Of a DNA stretch of 64,000 bases, positions 54,140 to 63,344 are shown one piece after another. Numbering within the stretch: the stretch's first letter is position 1; every line of letters begins with the position of its first letter. The notes under the pieces are model-generated. The model saw nothing but the letters and a program-made list of their open reading frames with translations, was not told the DNA's origin and did no database searches. A program made the position numbers and the translations under genes. This stretch comes from Thalassotalea euphylliae (lineage in GTDB: Bacteria > Pseudomonadota > Gammaproteobacteria > Enterobacterales > Alteromonadaceae), in the NCBI RefSeq assembly GCF_003390335.1, contig NZ_QUOU01000001.1, positions 2,046,001-2,110,000 of the forward strand, given 5' to 3'.

Positions 54140-56251
54140 TTACTTATCTGCTTGAATTGCCGTCAAAGCGATAGTGTAGACAATATCATCAACTAGCGCG
54201 CCGCGAGACAAATCATTCACTGGTTTCGCCATACCTTGCAGCATTGGCCCAATACTGATGAGGTCGGCTGATCTTTGCACCGCTTTATAGGTTGTATTAC
54301 CCGTGTTTAAGTCCGGGAACACAAACACGGTTGCTTGACCGGCAACTGGGCTGTTTGGCGCTTTTTTCTTGGCCACATTTTCCATGATGGCGGCATCGTA
54401 TTGCAGTGGGCCATCAATAATCAGGTCAGGGCGCTTAGCTTTTGCAATTTCAGTCGCCTTCGTTACTTTTTCTACATCTGCGCCTGAGCCAGAAGTGCCT
54501 GTGCTGTAACTGATCATCGCAACTTTAGGGTCGATACCAAATTGCAGTGCCGAGTCAGCAGATTGAATCGCGATATCGGCTAGCTGTTCAGCGTTTGGAT
54601 CCGGGTTGATTGCACAGTCGCCATACACGAGTACTTGATCTGGCAGCAACATAAAGAATACTGACGAAACTAAACTTGAGTCTGGTGCCGTTTTCACTAA
54701 CTGCAGTGCAGGCCTAATGGTATTCGCTGTGGTATTCACTGCGCCTGAGACTAAGCCATCGACTTGACCAAGCTGTAACATCATAGTGCCGAGCACTACG
54801 TTGTCTTGCAGTTTTTCCCGCGCAACAACGTCGGTTAAGCCTTTGTGCTTGCGTAATTCGACCATAGGGCCAACGTAGTTTTCAATAATCTCACTAGGAT
54901 CTGTGATGATCACACCTTGCGGTAAAGTAATACCTTGTTGCTCAGCTAGGCGGAGGATCTCTTCTTTATCACCCAGTAACTGACAACGCGCAATATGGCG
55001 TTCAGCACAAATTGCTGCCGCTTTAATCGTGCGAATATCGTTACCCTCAGGTAGTACGATCAACTTGTCTGCATTGCGCGCCATCACGGTTAATTTGTGT
55101 CTGAATGCTGGCGGCGAGAATTGGCGATTAACCGTAACGTTTTCGGTGAACTCATTAACCCAATCTTGCGCTAAGTGATCGGCGACAAATTGCTTCACTT
55201 TTTCTTCGCGCTGCACATCATCTTCTGGCATTTCTGGGTTAAAGTTCATGATATAACGCGAGGTTTGCCAGGTATCAGACTTAACCGACAGCACAGGTAA
55301 ACCGGCGTCAAACGCCTGTTGACACAGCGACATCACGTTGTCGTTGAGTTGGTAACCATTCGTTAATAACAATGCACCAACTTTAGTACCGTTTAATGCT
55401 GATAGACACGTAGCCACAATAATATCAACGCGATCGCCCGGGGTGACGATTAAGCGACCCGGCACTAAGTGGCTTGTTAGGTTTGCTAAGGTGCGAGCGC
55501 AAAACGATACACTGCGAATGCGGCGATGTTCAAAGTCGCCAGCGTTAATCACTTCTGCATCTAAGTAGTCAGCGATATCTTTTACGCGTGGTGCGATAAG
55601 ATCCAATTCCCATGGAATAGTACCTAATAAACGGAAGCTATCGTTTTTGAAGATACTCAGGTCTTGCCAAGTGTCTAAATTGGGCGTTGGTTGAATTTCG
55701 TTTTCGCGTGGTAATAACCCGTATTCGTCTTTATCGGGCGAATTCACCTTGTTAATCACGCAGCCGATTAAACGTTTGCCTTTTAGTCCACCGTAGGTGG
55801 CTGCAGAAACTTCAATACGGTCTTCAAATTCTTCGAAAGTATCGTTATCTGGTGAGGCAACTAACACGACATTAATGGATAATGCTTGTGCTACTTCGCG
55901 ATTGAAGCGAACGGCATAAGGCTGTCTCGTGGTCGGAATTAAGCCTTCCACAACGACTAAGTCATATTCTTGCGTAAGCTGGGTGTAGGTTTCTACGATT
56001 TGCTCTAATACAACTTCCAGCTCACCATCACCCATCTTTTCTTCGACGTAGCTGATCGGCAAGCTTTTCGTAGTTGAATTTACATTAGCTTCTGGTTGGC
56101 GCGAGCGGCGTACATTGCGAGCTGGCTGTGAGATTGGCTTGTAGTGAACAACATTTAATCCTTGTTGCTGGCATGAGTGGATAAGGCCCATGGCGACACT
56201 GCCTAAGCCAACCCCAAAACCCGCAGGCACTAACATTACTTGATGTGACAT
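54140..56251 (-). CDS. pta: Phosphate acetyltransferase
   Basis: This 703-residue enzyme converts acetyl-CoA and phosphate to acetyl phosphate. The long form has an N-terminal P-loop-like, regulatory domain (about 1-360; MLVPAGFGVGLGSVAMGL), a DRTGG-type domain and a C-terminal catalytic domain (about 380-700; DGLVSGAVNTTANTIRPALQ and SYSTGTSGSG). It follows ackA by four bases, forming the ackA-pta operon for acetate overflow and reuse. Confidence 0.95.
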   Translation of the reverse strand: MSHQVMLVPAGFGVGLGSVAMGLIHSCQQQGLNVVHYKPISQPARNVRRSRQPEANVNSTTKSLPISYVEEKMGDGELEVVLEQIVETYTQLTQEYDLVVVEGLIPTTRQPYAVRFNREVAQALSINVVLVASPDNDTFEEFEDRIEVSAATYGGLKGKRLIGCVINKVNSPDKDEYGLLPRENEIQPTPNLDTWQDLSIFKNDSFRLLGTIPWELDLIAPRVKDIADYLDAEVINAGDFEHRRIRSVSFCARTLANLTSHLVPGRLIVTPGDRVDIIVATCLSALNGTKVGALLLTNGYQLNDNVMSLCQQAFDAGLPVLSVKSDTWQTSRYIMNFNPEMPEDDVQREEKVKQFVADHLAQDWVNEFTENVTVNRQFSPPAFRHKLTVMARNADKLIVLPEGNDIRTIKAAAICAERHIARCQLLGDKEEILRLAEQQGITLPQGVIITDPSEIIENYVGPMVELRKHKGLTDVVAREKLQDNVVLGTMMLQLGQVDGLVSGAVNTTANTIRPALQLVKTAPDSSLVSSVFFMLLPDQVLVYGDCAINPDPNAEQLADIAIQSADSALQFGIDPKVAMISYSTGTSGSGADVEKVTKATEIAKAKRPDLIIDGPLQYDAAIMENVAKKKAPNSPVAGQATVFVFPDLNTGNTTYKAVQRSADLISIGPMLQGMAKPVNDLSRGALVDDIVYTIALTAIQADK

Positions 56252-56255
56252 AATT

Positions 56256-57452
56256 TTACTCTTGGATCAGTTGGTGAGTTTGGTTGGCGATAACCCATTC
56301 TTCATTGGTCGGTACGACCAAAATCGCAGGCGATTGTTCAGTGGCAATATTCAATGACTTACCGCGAATCGCTTGTGCATTTAATGCTTCGTTAAGTGAT
56401 AAACCGAGCACAGAAAGCTGTTTAATCACTTGGTCACGCACATAGTCAGAGTTTTCACCAATACCACCAGTAAAGACAATACCGTCGAGTTTCGAGAGGC
56501 TAACGGTCATTGCGGCCAGTGATTTAGCGATGGTAAAGCTAAATACATCTAATGCTAACTTAGCTTGTGGGTTGTTTTCTTCTAGTGCTTGCTCTTCTAG
56601 TGTTCGACAATCGTTGCTGATGCCTGACAAGCCCAGTAAGCCACTTTCTTTGTTGAGCATAGCATCGACTTGCTCTACCGTATAACCACAGTGAGATGTC
56701 AGGTGGAAAATAACACCTGGGTCAATATCGCCGCTGCGCGTGCCCATAGTAACGCCAGCAAGTGGCGTAAAGCCCATGCTAGTGTCAACGCTTTGACCCG
56801 CTTCAATGGCCGCCAAACTACAACCATTGCCCAAGTGAACGGTCACTAAGCTTAGTTCATTAATGTCTTTGCCAAGCATATTGGCTGCTTCACGACTAAC
56901 GAAGTAGTGACTGGTACCGTGGAAACCGTATTTGCGAATACTGTGTTCTTTGTAAAGTTTTTGCGGTACTGCATATAAGAATGCTTTGTTAGGTATGCTC
57001 TGGTGGAAGGCGGTATCGAACACTGCAACTTGTGGTAAGTGCTCAAATGCTGCTAGCGCAGCTTCAATACCTATGATATTTGCCGGGTTGTGTAGCGGGG
57101 CTAAATTACTCAGCTTTTTAAGCTGTGCCATGACTTTTTCAGTAATAAGGGTTGGCAGGTGGTACTCTTCGCCGCCATGTACAACGCGATGACCAATGGC
57201 AACAATACTGTCTGTTAAACTATTCGTTTTTAAAAATTCGATAAGTTTTGCGAGTGCTGCTTGGTGCAAGTAAGGGGCTGTAAGCGCCATTGTTTGCTTA
57301 TCACCCTTGTATTTAATGGTGATCGATGCTTGCTCTGAGCCCAAGCGCTGGGCCAGGCCAGATAGCGACTCTTCTTTGGTTGCCACATCAATTAACGCAA
57401 ATTTTAATGAAGAACTGCCACAGTTTATGACAAGAATAGTTTGTTTAGTCAT
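56256..57452 (-). CDS. ackA: Acetate kinase
   Basis: This 398-residue enzyme interconverts acetyl phosphate and acetate with ADP/ATP. It has the start ILVINCGSSSLKF, GHRVVHGGEEY, FDTAFHQSIP, KYGFHGTSH and VFTGGIGENSDYVR, all conserved. I chose the ATG at 57452; a GTG two codons upstream is possible. It begins the ackA-pta transcript and is divergent from yfbV, as in E. coli. Confidence 0.96.
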   Translation of the reverse strand: MTKQTILVINCGSSSLKFALIDVATKEESLSGLAQRLGSEQASITIKYKGDKQTMALTAPYLHQAALAKLIEFLKTNSLTDSIVAIGHRVVHGGEEYHLPTLITEKVMAQLKKLSNLAPLHNPANIIGIEAALAAFEHLPQVAVFDTAFHQSIPNKAFLYAVPQKLYKEHSIRKYGFHGTSHYFVSREAANMLGKDINELSLVTVHLGNGCSLAAIEAGQSVDTSMGFTPLAGVTMGTRSGDIDPGVIFHLTSHCGYTVEQVDAMLNKESGLLGLSGISNDCRTLEEQALEENNPQAKLALDVFSFTIAKSLAAMTVSLSKLDGIVFTGGIGENSDYVRDQVIKQLSVLGLSLNEALNAQAIRGKSLNIATEQSPAILVVPTNEEWVIANQTHQLIQE

Positions 57453-57618
57453 AGTCACTCAATTATGTTGTATCGTAATAGCCTAATAATCTTAGTCTAT
57501 TTTGCAAAAGTCAGGGTTTAAGTAATTGCTCTAATTATACAACGGCTAGAGACAGAAGAGAATTGAGATTACATGTTTTTACTATTAATTACGCAGTCTA
57601 TGGTTTACATTTAAGATT

Positions 57619-58044
57619 ATGAAACTCAGTGTCTCTGCGCTCATTAAATTGGGCTATCAATACATGAAGCTCTGGCCTAAGCGTGCTGAGCTCGGCGAGT
57701 ACTTTGCCGAGTACCGCACAGTGCAATTTGCGCGCTTAGTGATCAACGTCATCCCTGGCTTGGCTGTATGCTGTTTAGTCTTACAGTTGAGTTTGCAGAC
57801 AGACAATGCTGTAGCAATGGCGTTATTCTATGCAATTTTGTTGTTATCTATGCCAGTGCAAGCATTAGTCATGCTCGGTGTTAATGCCGACAAAGTGCTG
57901 CCGCCATCACTGGCATCTTGGTATAAACAAGGGGTTGCAAGGTTCAACGAGCAAGGGGGCGACATCAAACTGTCAACGGCCAACCCCAAATACCTTGATT
58001 TAGCTAAATTGTTGAACATCACATACACCCACTCTCGAAAATAG
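57619..58044 (+). CDS. yfbV: YfbV (UPF0208) membrane protein
   Basis: This 141-residue protein has two membrane segments (about 42-60 and 65-85) and the family stretches GYQYMKLWPKRAELGEYF and ADKVLPPSLASWY. In E. coli YfbV limits the spread of the Ter macrodomain. It is divergent from ackA in both species, which supports the name. Confidence 0.9.
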   Translation: MKLSVSALIKLGYQYMKLWPKRAELGEYFAEYRTVQFARLVINVIPGLAVCCLVLQLSLQTDNAVAMALFYAILLLSMPVQALVMLGVNADKVLPPSLASWYKQGVARFNEQGGDIKLSTANPKYLDLAKLLNITYTHSRK

Positions 58045-58151
58045 CAAGTTTCATCTAAATGCAGTGAGTGAACAGGTAATGCTTAGCTAGTGTACAAGCC
58101 GTGGTCGAGTAATAGCTAACCAACCCTCAAGTACAACGACCCCCGCAGTAC

Positions 58152-58184
58152 AAAAGGCAATCACTATATTAATGATTGCCTTTT
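58152..58184. terminator. Terminator between yfbV and rlmA
   Basis: AAAAGGCAATCA (58152-58163) pairs with TGATTGCCTTTT (58173-58184), a 12-bp perfect stem with a nine-base loop. It can serve both convergent genes. Confidence 0.88.
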
Positions 58185-58241
58185 CTGTTATGACATTCGT
58201 TTTAAGGGATTTATTCTACGTTGCTTTGAATAGGTAAGCCG

Positions 58242-59069
58242 TTAGTCGCTAGGCTTTTGGTAGAGCTTAATCAGAAAATCAGCCTGACATTCAAAATTGG
58301 CTTGCTGAGCTAACCAATTTTTAACCCTTTCACTCGCCTTGAATGCAAACGGTGTCATTGATAGTAAATTAAGGCAATCTTCACCAGTGGCTAGTGTCAT
58401 CTTATAGTTCAAGTGCCATTCTTCGATACTTGTTAAATCACTGATCGGCTGCCTTGTTTCATCGTGTGTTAGTGCCTGTTCATAGACCTTTTGTTTTAAT
58501 TCCAAGAGGTGGTTAGCACCTGGCGTCACAGTGATTAAATACCCCTGTGGTGCCAATACTCGCGTAAACTCTTGCTCTAAAATTGGCGCATAAATAGAGA
58601 CTATCCAGTTAAAAAAGTGATCTGTGAATGGCAGTTTTGACAAGGTGGCGACACTAAAGTGGCAGTCGCGATACTTTTTACCTGCTTTTTTGATCGCCTC
58701 TTTGGCGATGTCGACACCATATACCTGGTTACTGTCTTGCTTGTGCTGGTGAGTGTAATAGCCCTCGCCACATCCAGCATCAAGCAGTTGGCCATTATGA
58801 CCATTAAACGCAAGATATTTTTCGACTAAACACTCAACGAGTGGCTGGTAATAACCCTTCTCTAAGAAGGCGCGTCGAGCATTAACCATGGCTTTATTAT
58901 CACCAGGATTTTTTGACTGCTTAAACTGAACGGGGAGCAAATTAACGTAGTGCTCTTTAGCCATGTCAAAACAGTGATTTTGACGGCAACGATAGCTGCT
59001 ATTTGCCACAGCAAGATCACTTTGGCAAATTGGACAGCGGTATTGGGCGAGTTTTTCAGTTGTTGACAT
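58242..59069 (-). CDS. rlmA: 23S rRNA (guanine-745-N1)-methyltransferase
   Basis: This 275-residue protein has an N-terminal zinc site (Cys12, Cys15, Cys28, His32) and a Rossmann methyltransferase fold, with DAGCGEGYYTH as the S-adenosylmethionine loop. EHYVNLLPVQFKQSKNPGD is typical of RlmA. It methylates G745 of 23S rRNA. The ATG at 59069 overlaps the xthA stop; an upstream start at 59087 would lie inside xthA and adds a non-conserved stretch. Confidence 0.88.
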   Translation of the reverse strand: MSTTEKLAQYRCPICQSDLAVANSSYRCRQNHCFDMAKEHYVNLLPVQFKQSKNPGDNKAMVNARRAFLEKGYYQPLVECLVEKYLAFNGHNGQLLDAGCGEGYYTHQHKQDSNQVYGVDIAKEAIKKAGKKYRDCHFSVATLSKLPFTDHFFNWIVSIYAPILEQEFTRVLAPQGYLITVTPGANHLLELKQKVYEQALTHDETRQPISDLTSIEEWHLNYKMTLATGEDCLNLLSMTPFAFKASERVKNWLAQQANFECQADFLIKLYQKPSD

Positions 59070-59875
59070 TATTTGAATGTCGACCAAATTGGCGCGTGAT
59101 CCGAAGGTTTTTCAATGCCACGCAGTTCATAGTCTACGTCAGATTCAATACAGGTTGCTGCCATTTTTTCAGTTGCTAAAACCACATCAATGCGCAGACC
59201 TCGATTGTCATCAAAACCTTTTGAACGATAATCAAACCAAGAGTATCGTTCTTCACGAGTTGGATGTAACTCGCGGAAAGTGTCCTTAAAGCCCCAGTCC
59301 ATTAATGTTTTAAGCCATTCACGCTCTTCTGGTTGGAAGCTGCATTTACCTGTTTTTAGCCAACGTTTGCGGTTTACTTCACCTATGCCTATATCCAAAT
59401 CAATCGGTGAAATATTAATGTCGCCCATTACGACAACATTGTCTTCTGGCGAATGATGATCGTTTAAATAAGTCATCAAATCTTTGTAAAACTGACGTTT
59501 ATACGGGAACTTGGTCTCATGCGCGATATTGTCACCTTGTGGGAAATAGCCGTTTAATACGGTAACTTTTTCACCAAGTTCATTGCTCGTTTCTACCATG
59601 ATCATGCGGCGCTGCGCCTCGTCGGTATCAGTTGGAAATCCTTTGATTACTTTATCAGCAGGTTTTTTGCAGAGCATCGCCACACCATAATGTGCTTTTT
59701 GTCCGTGAAAATAGACGTGATAGCCCATTGCTTCGACAGCTTCAAGTGGAAAGGCTTCGTCGTGCACTTTAATTTCCTGCAAACCTATGATGTCTGGTTG
59801 ATGCTTATCAATTAAAGCTTGCAACTGGTGAAGCCTAGCGCGTAGACCATTAATATTAAAAGAGATGATTTTCAT
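59069..59875 (-). CDS. xthA: Exodeoxyribonuclease III
   Basis: This 268-residue AP endonuclease and 3'-exonuclease repairs abasic sites. It has KIISFNINGLRARLHQL at the start, Glu34 (GLQEIKVHDEAFP), the metal-binding GDINISPIDLDIG and the terminal His260 in SDHAPIW. Length and motifs match the E. coli enzyme. It is the first gene of the xthA-rlmA pair. Confidence 0.95.
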   Translation of the reverse strand: MKIISFNINGLRARLHQLQALIDKHQPDIIGLQEIKVHDEAFPLEAVEAMGYHVYFHGQKAHYGVAMLCKKPADKVIKGFPTDTDEAQRRMIMVETSNELGEKVTVLNGYFPQGDNIAHETKFPYKRQFYKDLMTYLNDHHSPEDNVVVMGDINISPIDLDIGIGEVNRKRWLKTGKCSFQPEEREWLKTLMDWGFKDTFRELHPTREERYSWFDYRSKGFDDNRGLRIDVVLATEKMAATCIESDVDYELRGIEKPSDHAPIWSTFK

Positions 59876-60344
59876 TTTTTATATGCTTTGTGTGTATTAT
59901 TTTTGAGTATGTTGGCAAGACCAACGACAGAGATATCAGCAAGTTTATCATCGGTTTGTGGATTGATAAACGCTTAGTCTGGGCGGATAAGGAATTTGTG
60001 CTGGCCTCAATTAGTCGTGTATTGCGCAACATATTATGAGTGCATTGTGTTTATCTCGAACAGGCAATGAAAAGGGCTAGGGCATACCGTAGACCTAAAA
60101 GTGTTTAGAACTTTTGTTATAAAGATGTAACTTAATGTAGCCAGAGGGTAATACCTTGTACTTTAAGTTGTTATATCTAAACAAGTTAATTAAGGTTAAG
60201 CTCAGTTGAAGCGATAAAAATAGCAATTTATTGTGTGCCAACGGAATAAAAAAACCAGATAGCACATGCAATTATTGCAATAAATAGGCAAGATTATGGA
60301 CTGTTTACGATTATTAACGGTTTATATCAACAAATGGAGTCAAA
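59876..60344. other. 469-base intergenic region upstream of the two-component system
   Basis: No gene is seen. The region separates xthA and the response regulator gene, which point away from each other, so it contains both promoters. A hairpin has arms GTTTATCA (59943-59950) and TGATAAAC (59964-59971). An RstA-box-like site lies at 60126-60139, described separately. Confidence 0.55.
60126..60139 (-). promoter_or_regulatory. RstA-box-like site upstream of rstA
   Basis: On the minus strand the sequence is TACATTAAGTTACA. It matches the E. coli RstA consensus TACATNTNGTTACA except at one base. It lies about 205 bases before the regulator gene and fits autoregulation. Confidence 0.5.
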
Positions 60345-61061
60345 ATGTCAGATAACATGTCATCGGTAAAAAAGATACTTTTGGTGGAAGATGACCGCCA
60401 ACTATCTGATCTTGTAGCAGATTTTTTAACTACAGAAGGTTTTCATGTAAAACAAGAGTTTCGTGGTGATACTGCCGCAAAACGCGTGGAAAGTTTTACT
60501 CCAGATCTCATTGTTTTGGACGTTATGCTGCCGGGAAAAGACGGTTTTGCAGTATGCCGAGACGTTAGAACGACGTATAGCGGACCGATATTGATGCTGA
60601 CAGCTAAAGGGACTGATTTTGACCAAGTGTTGGGTCTTGAAATTGGTGCCGATGATTATGTTATTAAGCCAGTAGAACCGAGAGTGTTGCTGGCACGAGT
60701 AAATGCCTTGTTACGTCGAGGTGAGTTAGCAAGTGACCCGAAAGATAAAGAAGTGCTGAGTATCGGCGAACTTTATATTAATCGAGGTTCAAGACAAGTC
60801 ACTTTACACGGTGAATCTATCGAGCTAACCAGCCAAGAATTTGATTTATTGTGGTTATTAGCAAGCCGCGCAGGGGAAGTACAAAATCGTGATTATATCT
60901 ACAAAGCGGTTGTTGGTCGTGAATACGACGGCATGGATCGCAGCGTTGATGTACGCATTTCTCGCCTGCGTAAAAAATTACACGACAGTAACGATACGCC
61001 ATTTCGCATTAAAACCATATGGGGCCAAGGTTACCTATTCGTGCCTGATGCATGGAGCTAG
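60345..61061 (+). CDS. rstA: OmpR-family response regulator, RstA-like
   Basis: This 238-residue regulator has a receiver domain (about 10-120) with the phospho-accepting Asp59 in IVLDVMLPG and Lys108 in YVIKP. A winged-helix DNA-binding domain (140-235) follows, with SQEFDLLWLLASRAGEV and VDVRISRLRKKL. The sequence is closest in character to RstA. It is followed by the sensor kinase gene after 76 bases. The E. coli system responds to acid and magnesium; the signal here is unknown. Confidence 0.85.
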   Translation: MSDNMSSVKKILLVEDDRQLSDLVADFLTTEGFHVKQEFRGDTAAKRVESFTPDLIVLDVMLPGKDGFAVCRDVRTTYSGPILMLTAKGTDFDQVLGLEIGADDYVIKPVEPRVLLARVNALLRRGELASDPKDKEVLSIGELYINRGSRQVTLHGESIELTSQEFDLLWLLASRAGEVQNRDYIYKAVVGREYDGMDRSVDVRISRLRKKLHDSNDTPFRIKTIWGQGYLFVPDAWS

Positions 61062-61137
61062 TAGTTTTGTCCTTTACAAGTTCGGTTGGCAGCGCTTGCC
61101 AACCGCTTGTTGAAAATAGAAGTAAATCCATTTATTG

Positions 61138-62442
61138 ATGAAAACCTTCGTAAAAATCGGCCGTTCTTTTCTTAGCCTGTACTTCTTAATCACCCTAACT
61201 TTTATCGTGGCTTCATGGCTTTTAGATGAGGTTTGGAACTCGTACATGGATCAAGATGTTGAATCTTATACGGGCTATAAAACCATGCTACAGGCCATAG
61301 GTGATTACGTTAGCAATCATCCGCAAAACGAGTGGCAAGGTGTTATTGAAGACGCTGCTAATCGCTATCATCTGCCGCTCGCATTGGCACGAATAACCGA
61401 TATCGAAGTGGCAGCAAAACATGGCGAGCGGCGCGCTGTTGGCGCAGGTCATACAAATGTTTTCATTGAGCAGGATACGGTTACTTTACACCACCTAATT
61501 GCTGGCTCGAACTATGCGATCACCTTGGGGCCAACAGAAATTCCTACTAGACCCAGAGCCGAAACCATGGTGCGAGTGCTGGTACTCGTTGCATTGGCGG
61601 TGATGATTTTGGTGTGGTTGTGGCCCATTTCTCGCGATTTACACGAATTGCGTCGAGTCACTAAAGAGTTTGGTAAAGAGCACTTTGATGTGCAAGCAGC
61701 AAAACCCAAATCCATTATGATGGCGGGGTTAATTCACGGCTTTAATGGTATGGCAGTGCGAATTAAGCATTTGATTGACGCCCATAAAGAGCTGACGACC
61801 GCAATCTCGCACGAACTCAGAACGCCAATGGCACGCAGTAAATTTGCACTGCAAATGCTCAGTCGAGCAGATGATGAAACAAAACGTCAAAACTATATCA
61901 AGCAAATATGTGGTGATATTAACGAGCTAGAAAGCTTAGTTAATGAATTATTAGAATACGCGTCACTTGAGGGTGATAAGCCCAAGCTGAATTTTGCTGA
62001 CTACAACCTCGACGACATTGTTAGTCAGCAAGTAGCGCTAGCCAGTGGCCAATGTGCAGAAGTTACCTATCAACCACCAGCGCTTCCTATTAAGGTGCAC
62101 TGTGATCGCCTCTATATCGAAAGAGCGTTAAGCAATTACATCTCTAATGCGATCAAGTACGGTGACGGCCAAGTCGCAATTTCTTGTGATACGGTCGGCC
62201 GCGAGTGCGTTATTAAAGTAGAAGACAATGGCAATGGCGTGGACGATTGTGTTAAAAACACCTTATTTGATGCGTTTTCGCGGGCAGATGAGAGCCGCAA
62301 TAAAGAAACGGGTGGCTTTGGTTTAGGCCTTGCGATTGTTAAACGTGTGCTTGAATGGCATGGTGGTAGTGTTTACGTTGAGTCGAGTAGTCTTGGTGGC
62401 GCATGTTTTGTTATGCGATGGCCAACCCACAAAAAACGCTAA
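61138..62442 (+). CDS. rstB: Sensor histidine kinase, RstB-like
   Basis: This 434-residue kinase has membrane segment 1 (about 12-30), a periplasmic sensor of about 110 residues, membrane segment 2 (about 143-162), a HAMP region, and the histidine box ISHELRTPMARSKFALQML with His225. ATP-binding motifs follow (NAIKYG, VEDNGNGV and GGFGLGLAIV). The RTPMARSKFALQ stretch is characteristic of RstB. I use the ATG at 61138; the TTG three bases upstream is the alternative. Confidence 0.87.
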   Translation: MKTFVKIGRSFLSLYFLITLTFIVASWLLDEVWNSYMDQDVESYTGYKTMLQAIGDYVSNHPQNEWQGVIEDAANRYHLPLALARITDIEVAAKHGERRAVGAGHTNVFIEQDTVTLHHLIAGSNYAITLGPTEIPTRPRAETMVRVLVLVALAVMILVWLWPISRDLHELRRVTKEFGKEHFDVQAAKPKSIMMAGLIHGFNGMAVRIKHLIDAHKELTTAISHELRTPMARSKFALQMLSRADDETKRQNYIKQICGDINELESLVNELLEYASLEGDKPKLNFADYNLDDIVSQQVALASGQCAEVTYQPPALPIKVHCDRLYIERALSNYISNAIKYGDGQVAISCDTVGRECVIKVEDNGNGVDDCVKNTLFDAFSRADESRNKETGGFGLGLAIVKRVLEWHGGSVYVESSSLGGACFVMRWPTHKKR

Positions 62443-62594
62443 TAACCCAGCTCTCATTTTCAAGCTTTGATTCAAAAGTCTTCATTTAAGTTAATATTTG
62501 TACGGCTGAGATACGATAAGTGATGTTACTCAGCATTGCTGGTTAATATTTGACCTAACGAACAACTCATTCAACGTTTTCTCTAAAGTTTACT

Positions 62595-63200
62595 GTGAAT
62601 GCGTCGATAGCGTTATTAGAACGTCTATATCAACGCTTGGCAGTTAAACGCTTGATTGAGAATATCCTTTTACAACATGAACATCAGCTTGGAGAATCGC
62701 TAAACGAATGCGTGCACCAAGCCCGTCGTTCTGATTTTGCATTGCTATTGGCGATGCTTAATGATGATGTTCGCCAGCAAAGCCAGTTTTTAATGCCAAA
62801 GACTGAGCAATCTGAAAAACAGATCACAGATGCAAGTCTGCGCGCTGAATTTGAACTGCCCAAAAGTGCTGAGCTCGCACTGAACAATATTGAGCAAATT
62901 CAGCAATACAACCAAGCAACACTGGTCAGTGATAACTTAATGGCATCCGTTAAACTAGGTGATGCGCTTAATCCTAAGCCGCTGAGCTTTCGTGATAACA
63001 AGCACCATGTGCCTACCGATGTGCTATCAAACACAAGTATCCATTGCCAAAATCGCGTGCAACCAACGAATCCACAAGATGAATCGTCTCAGCAGGCATC
63101 GGCAGAGCGTCTTCCCTTGAATGCTAAAGGTTGGTTGAAAGCGGTTCAAAACACCTTAGTAAAAACCTCACAGCCACTTATCACCGAACAGTTTGCTTAA
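62595..63200 (+). CDS. Conserved hypothetical protein, VC2046/SO_3500-like
   Basis: This 201-residue cytoplasmic protein has the N-terminal stretch LGESLNECVHQARRSDFALL, then LAMLNDDVRQQSQF and LRAEFELPKSAELAL. These resemble the VC2046/SO_3500 family of gammaproteobacteria, which has no known function; I am moderately sure. The C-terminal half is low in conservation-like features. The start is GTG at 62595. The gene lies between rstB and the third MITE. Confidence 0.62.
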   Translation: MNASIALLERLYQRLAVKRLIENILLQHEHQLGESLNECVHQARRSDFALLLAMLNDDVRQQSQFLMPKTEQSEKQITDASLRAEFELPKSAELALNNIEQIQQYNQATLVSDNLMASVKLGDALNPKPLSFRDNKHHVPTDVLSNTSIHCQNRVQPTNPQDESSQQASAERLPLNAKGWLKAVQNTLVKTSQPLITEQFA

Positions 63201-63205
63201 TCGGC

Positions 63206-63344
63206 TTATACCAATTGAAATAACTACTTAATCATTCAGCGAGAATTAAAAGGCTTAGAGGCAAGGCATTGATTGCAGAGAATGGTTATTCCCTTGTCAA
63301 AATCAATGACGCAGCATATGAGCCTTTTAAACTCGCCCTTTGGG
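63206..63344 (+). mobile_element. MITE copy C, interrupted by an IS10-like element
   Basis: The first 139 bases match MITE copy B almost base for base, beginning TTATACCAATTG and ending in GCCCTTTGGG. The match stops exactly where an IS10-type end begins at 63345. The other half of this MITE should lie beyond the insertion, outside the window. It begins five bases after the stop codon of the previous gene. Confidence 0.85.
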
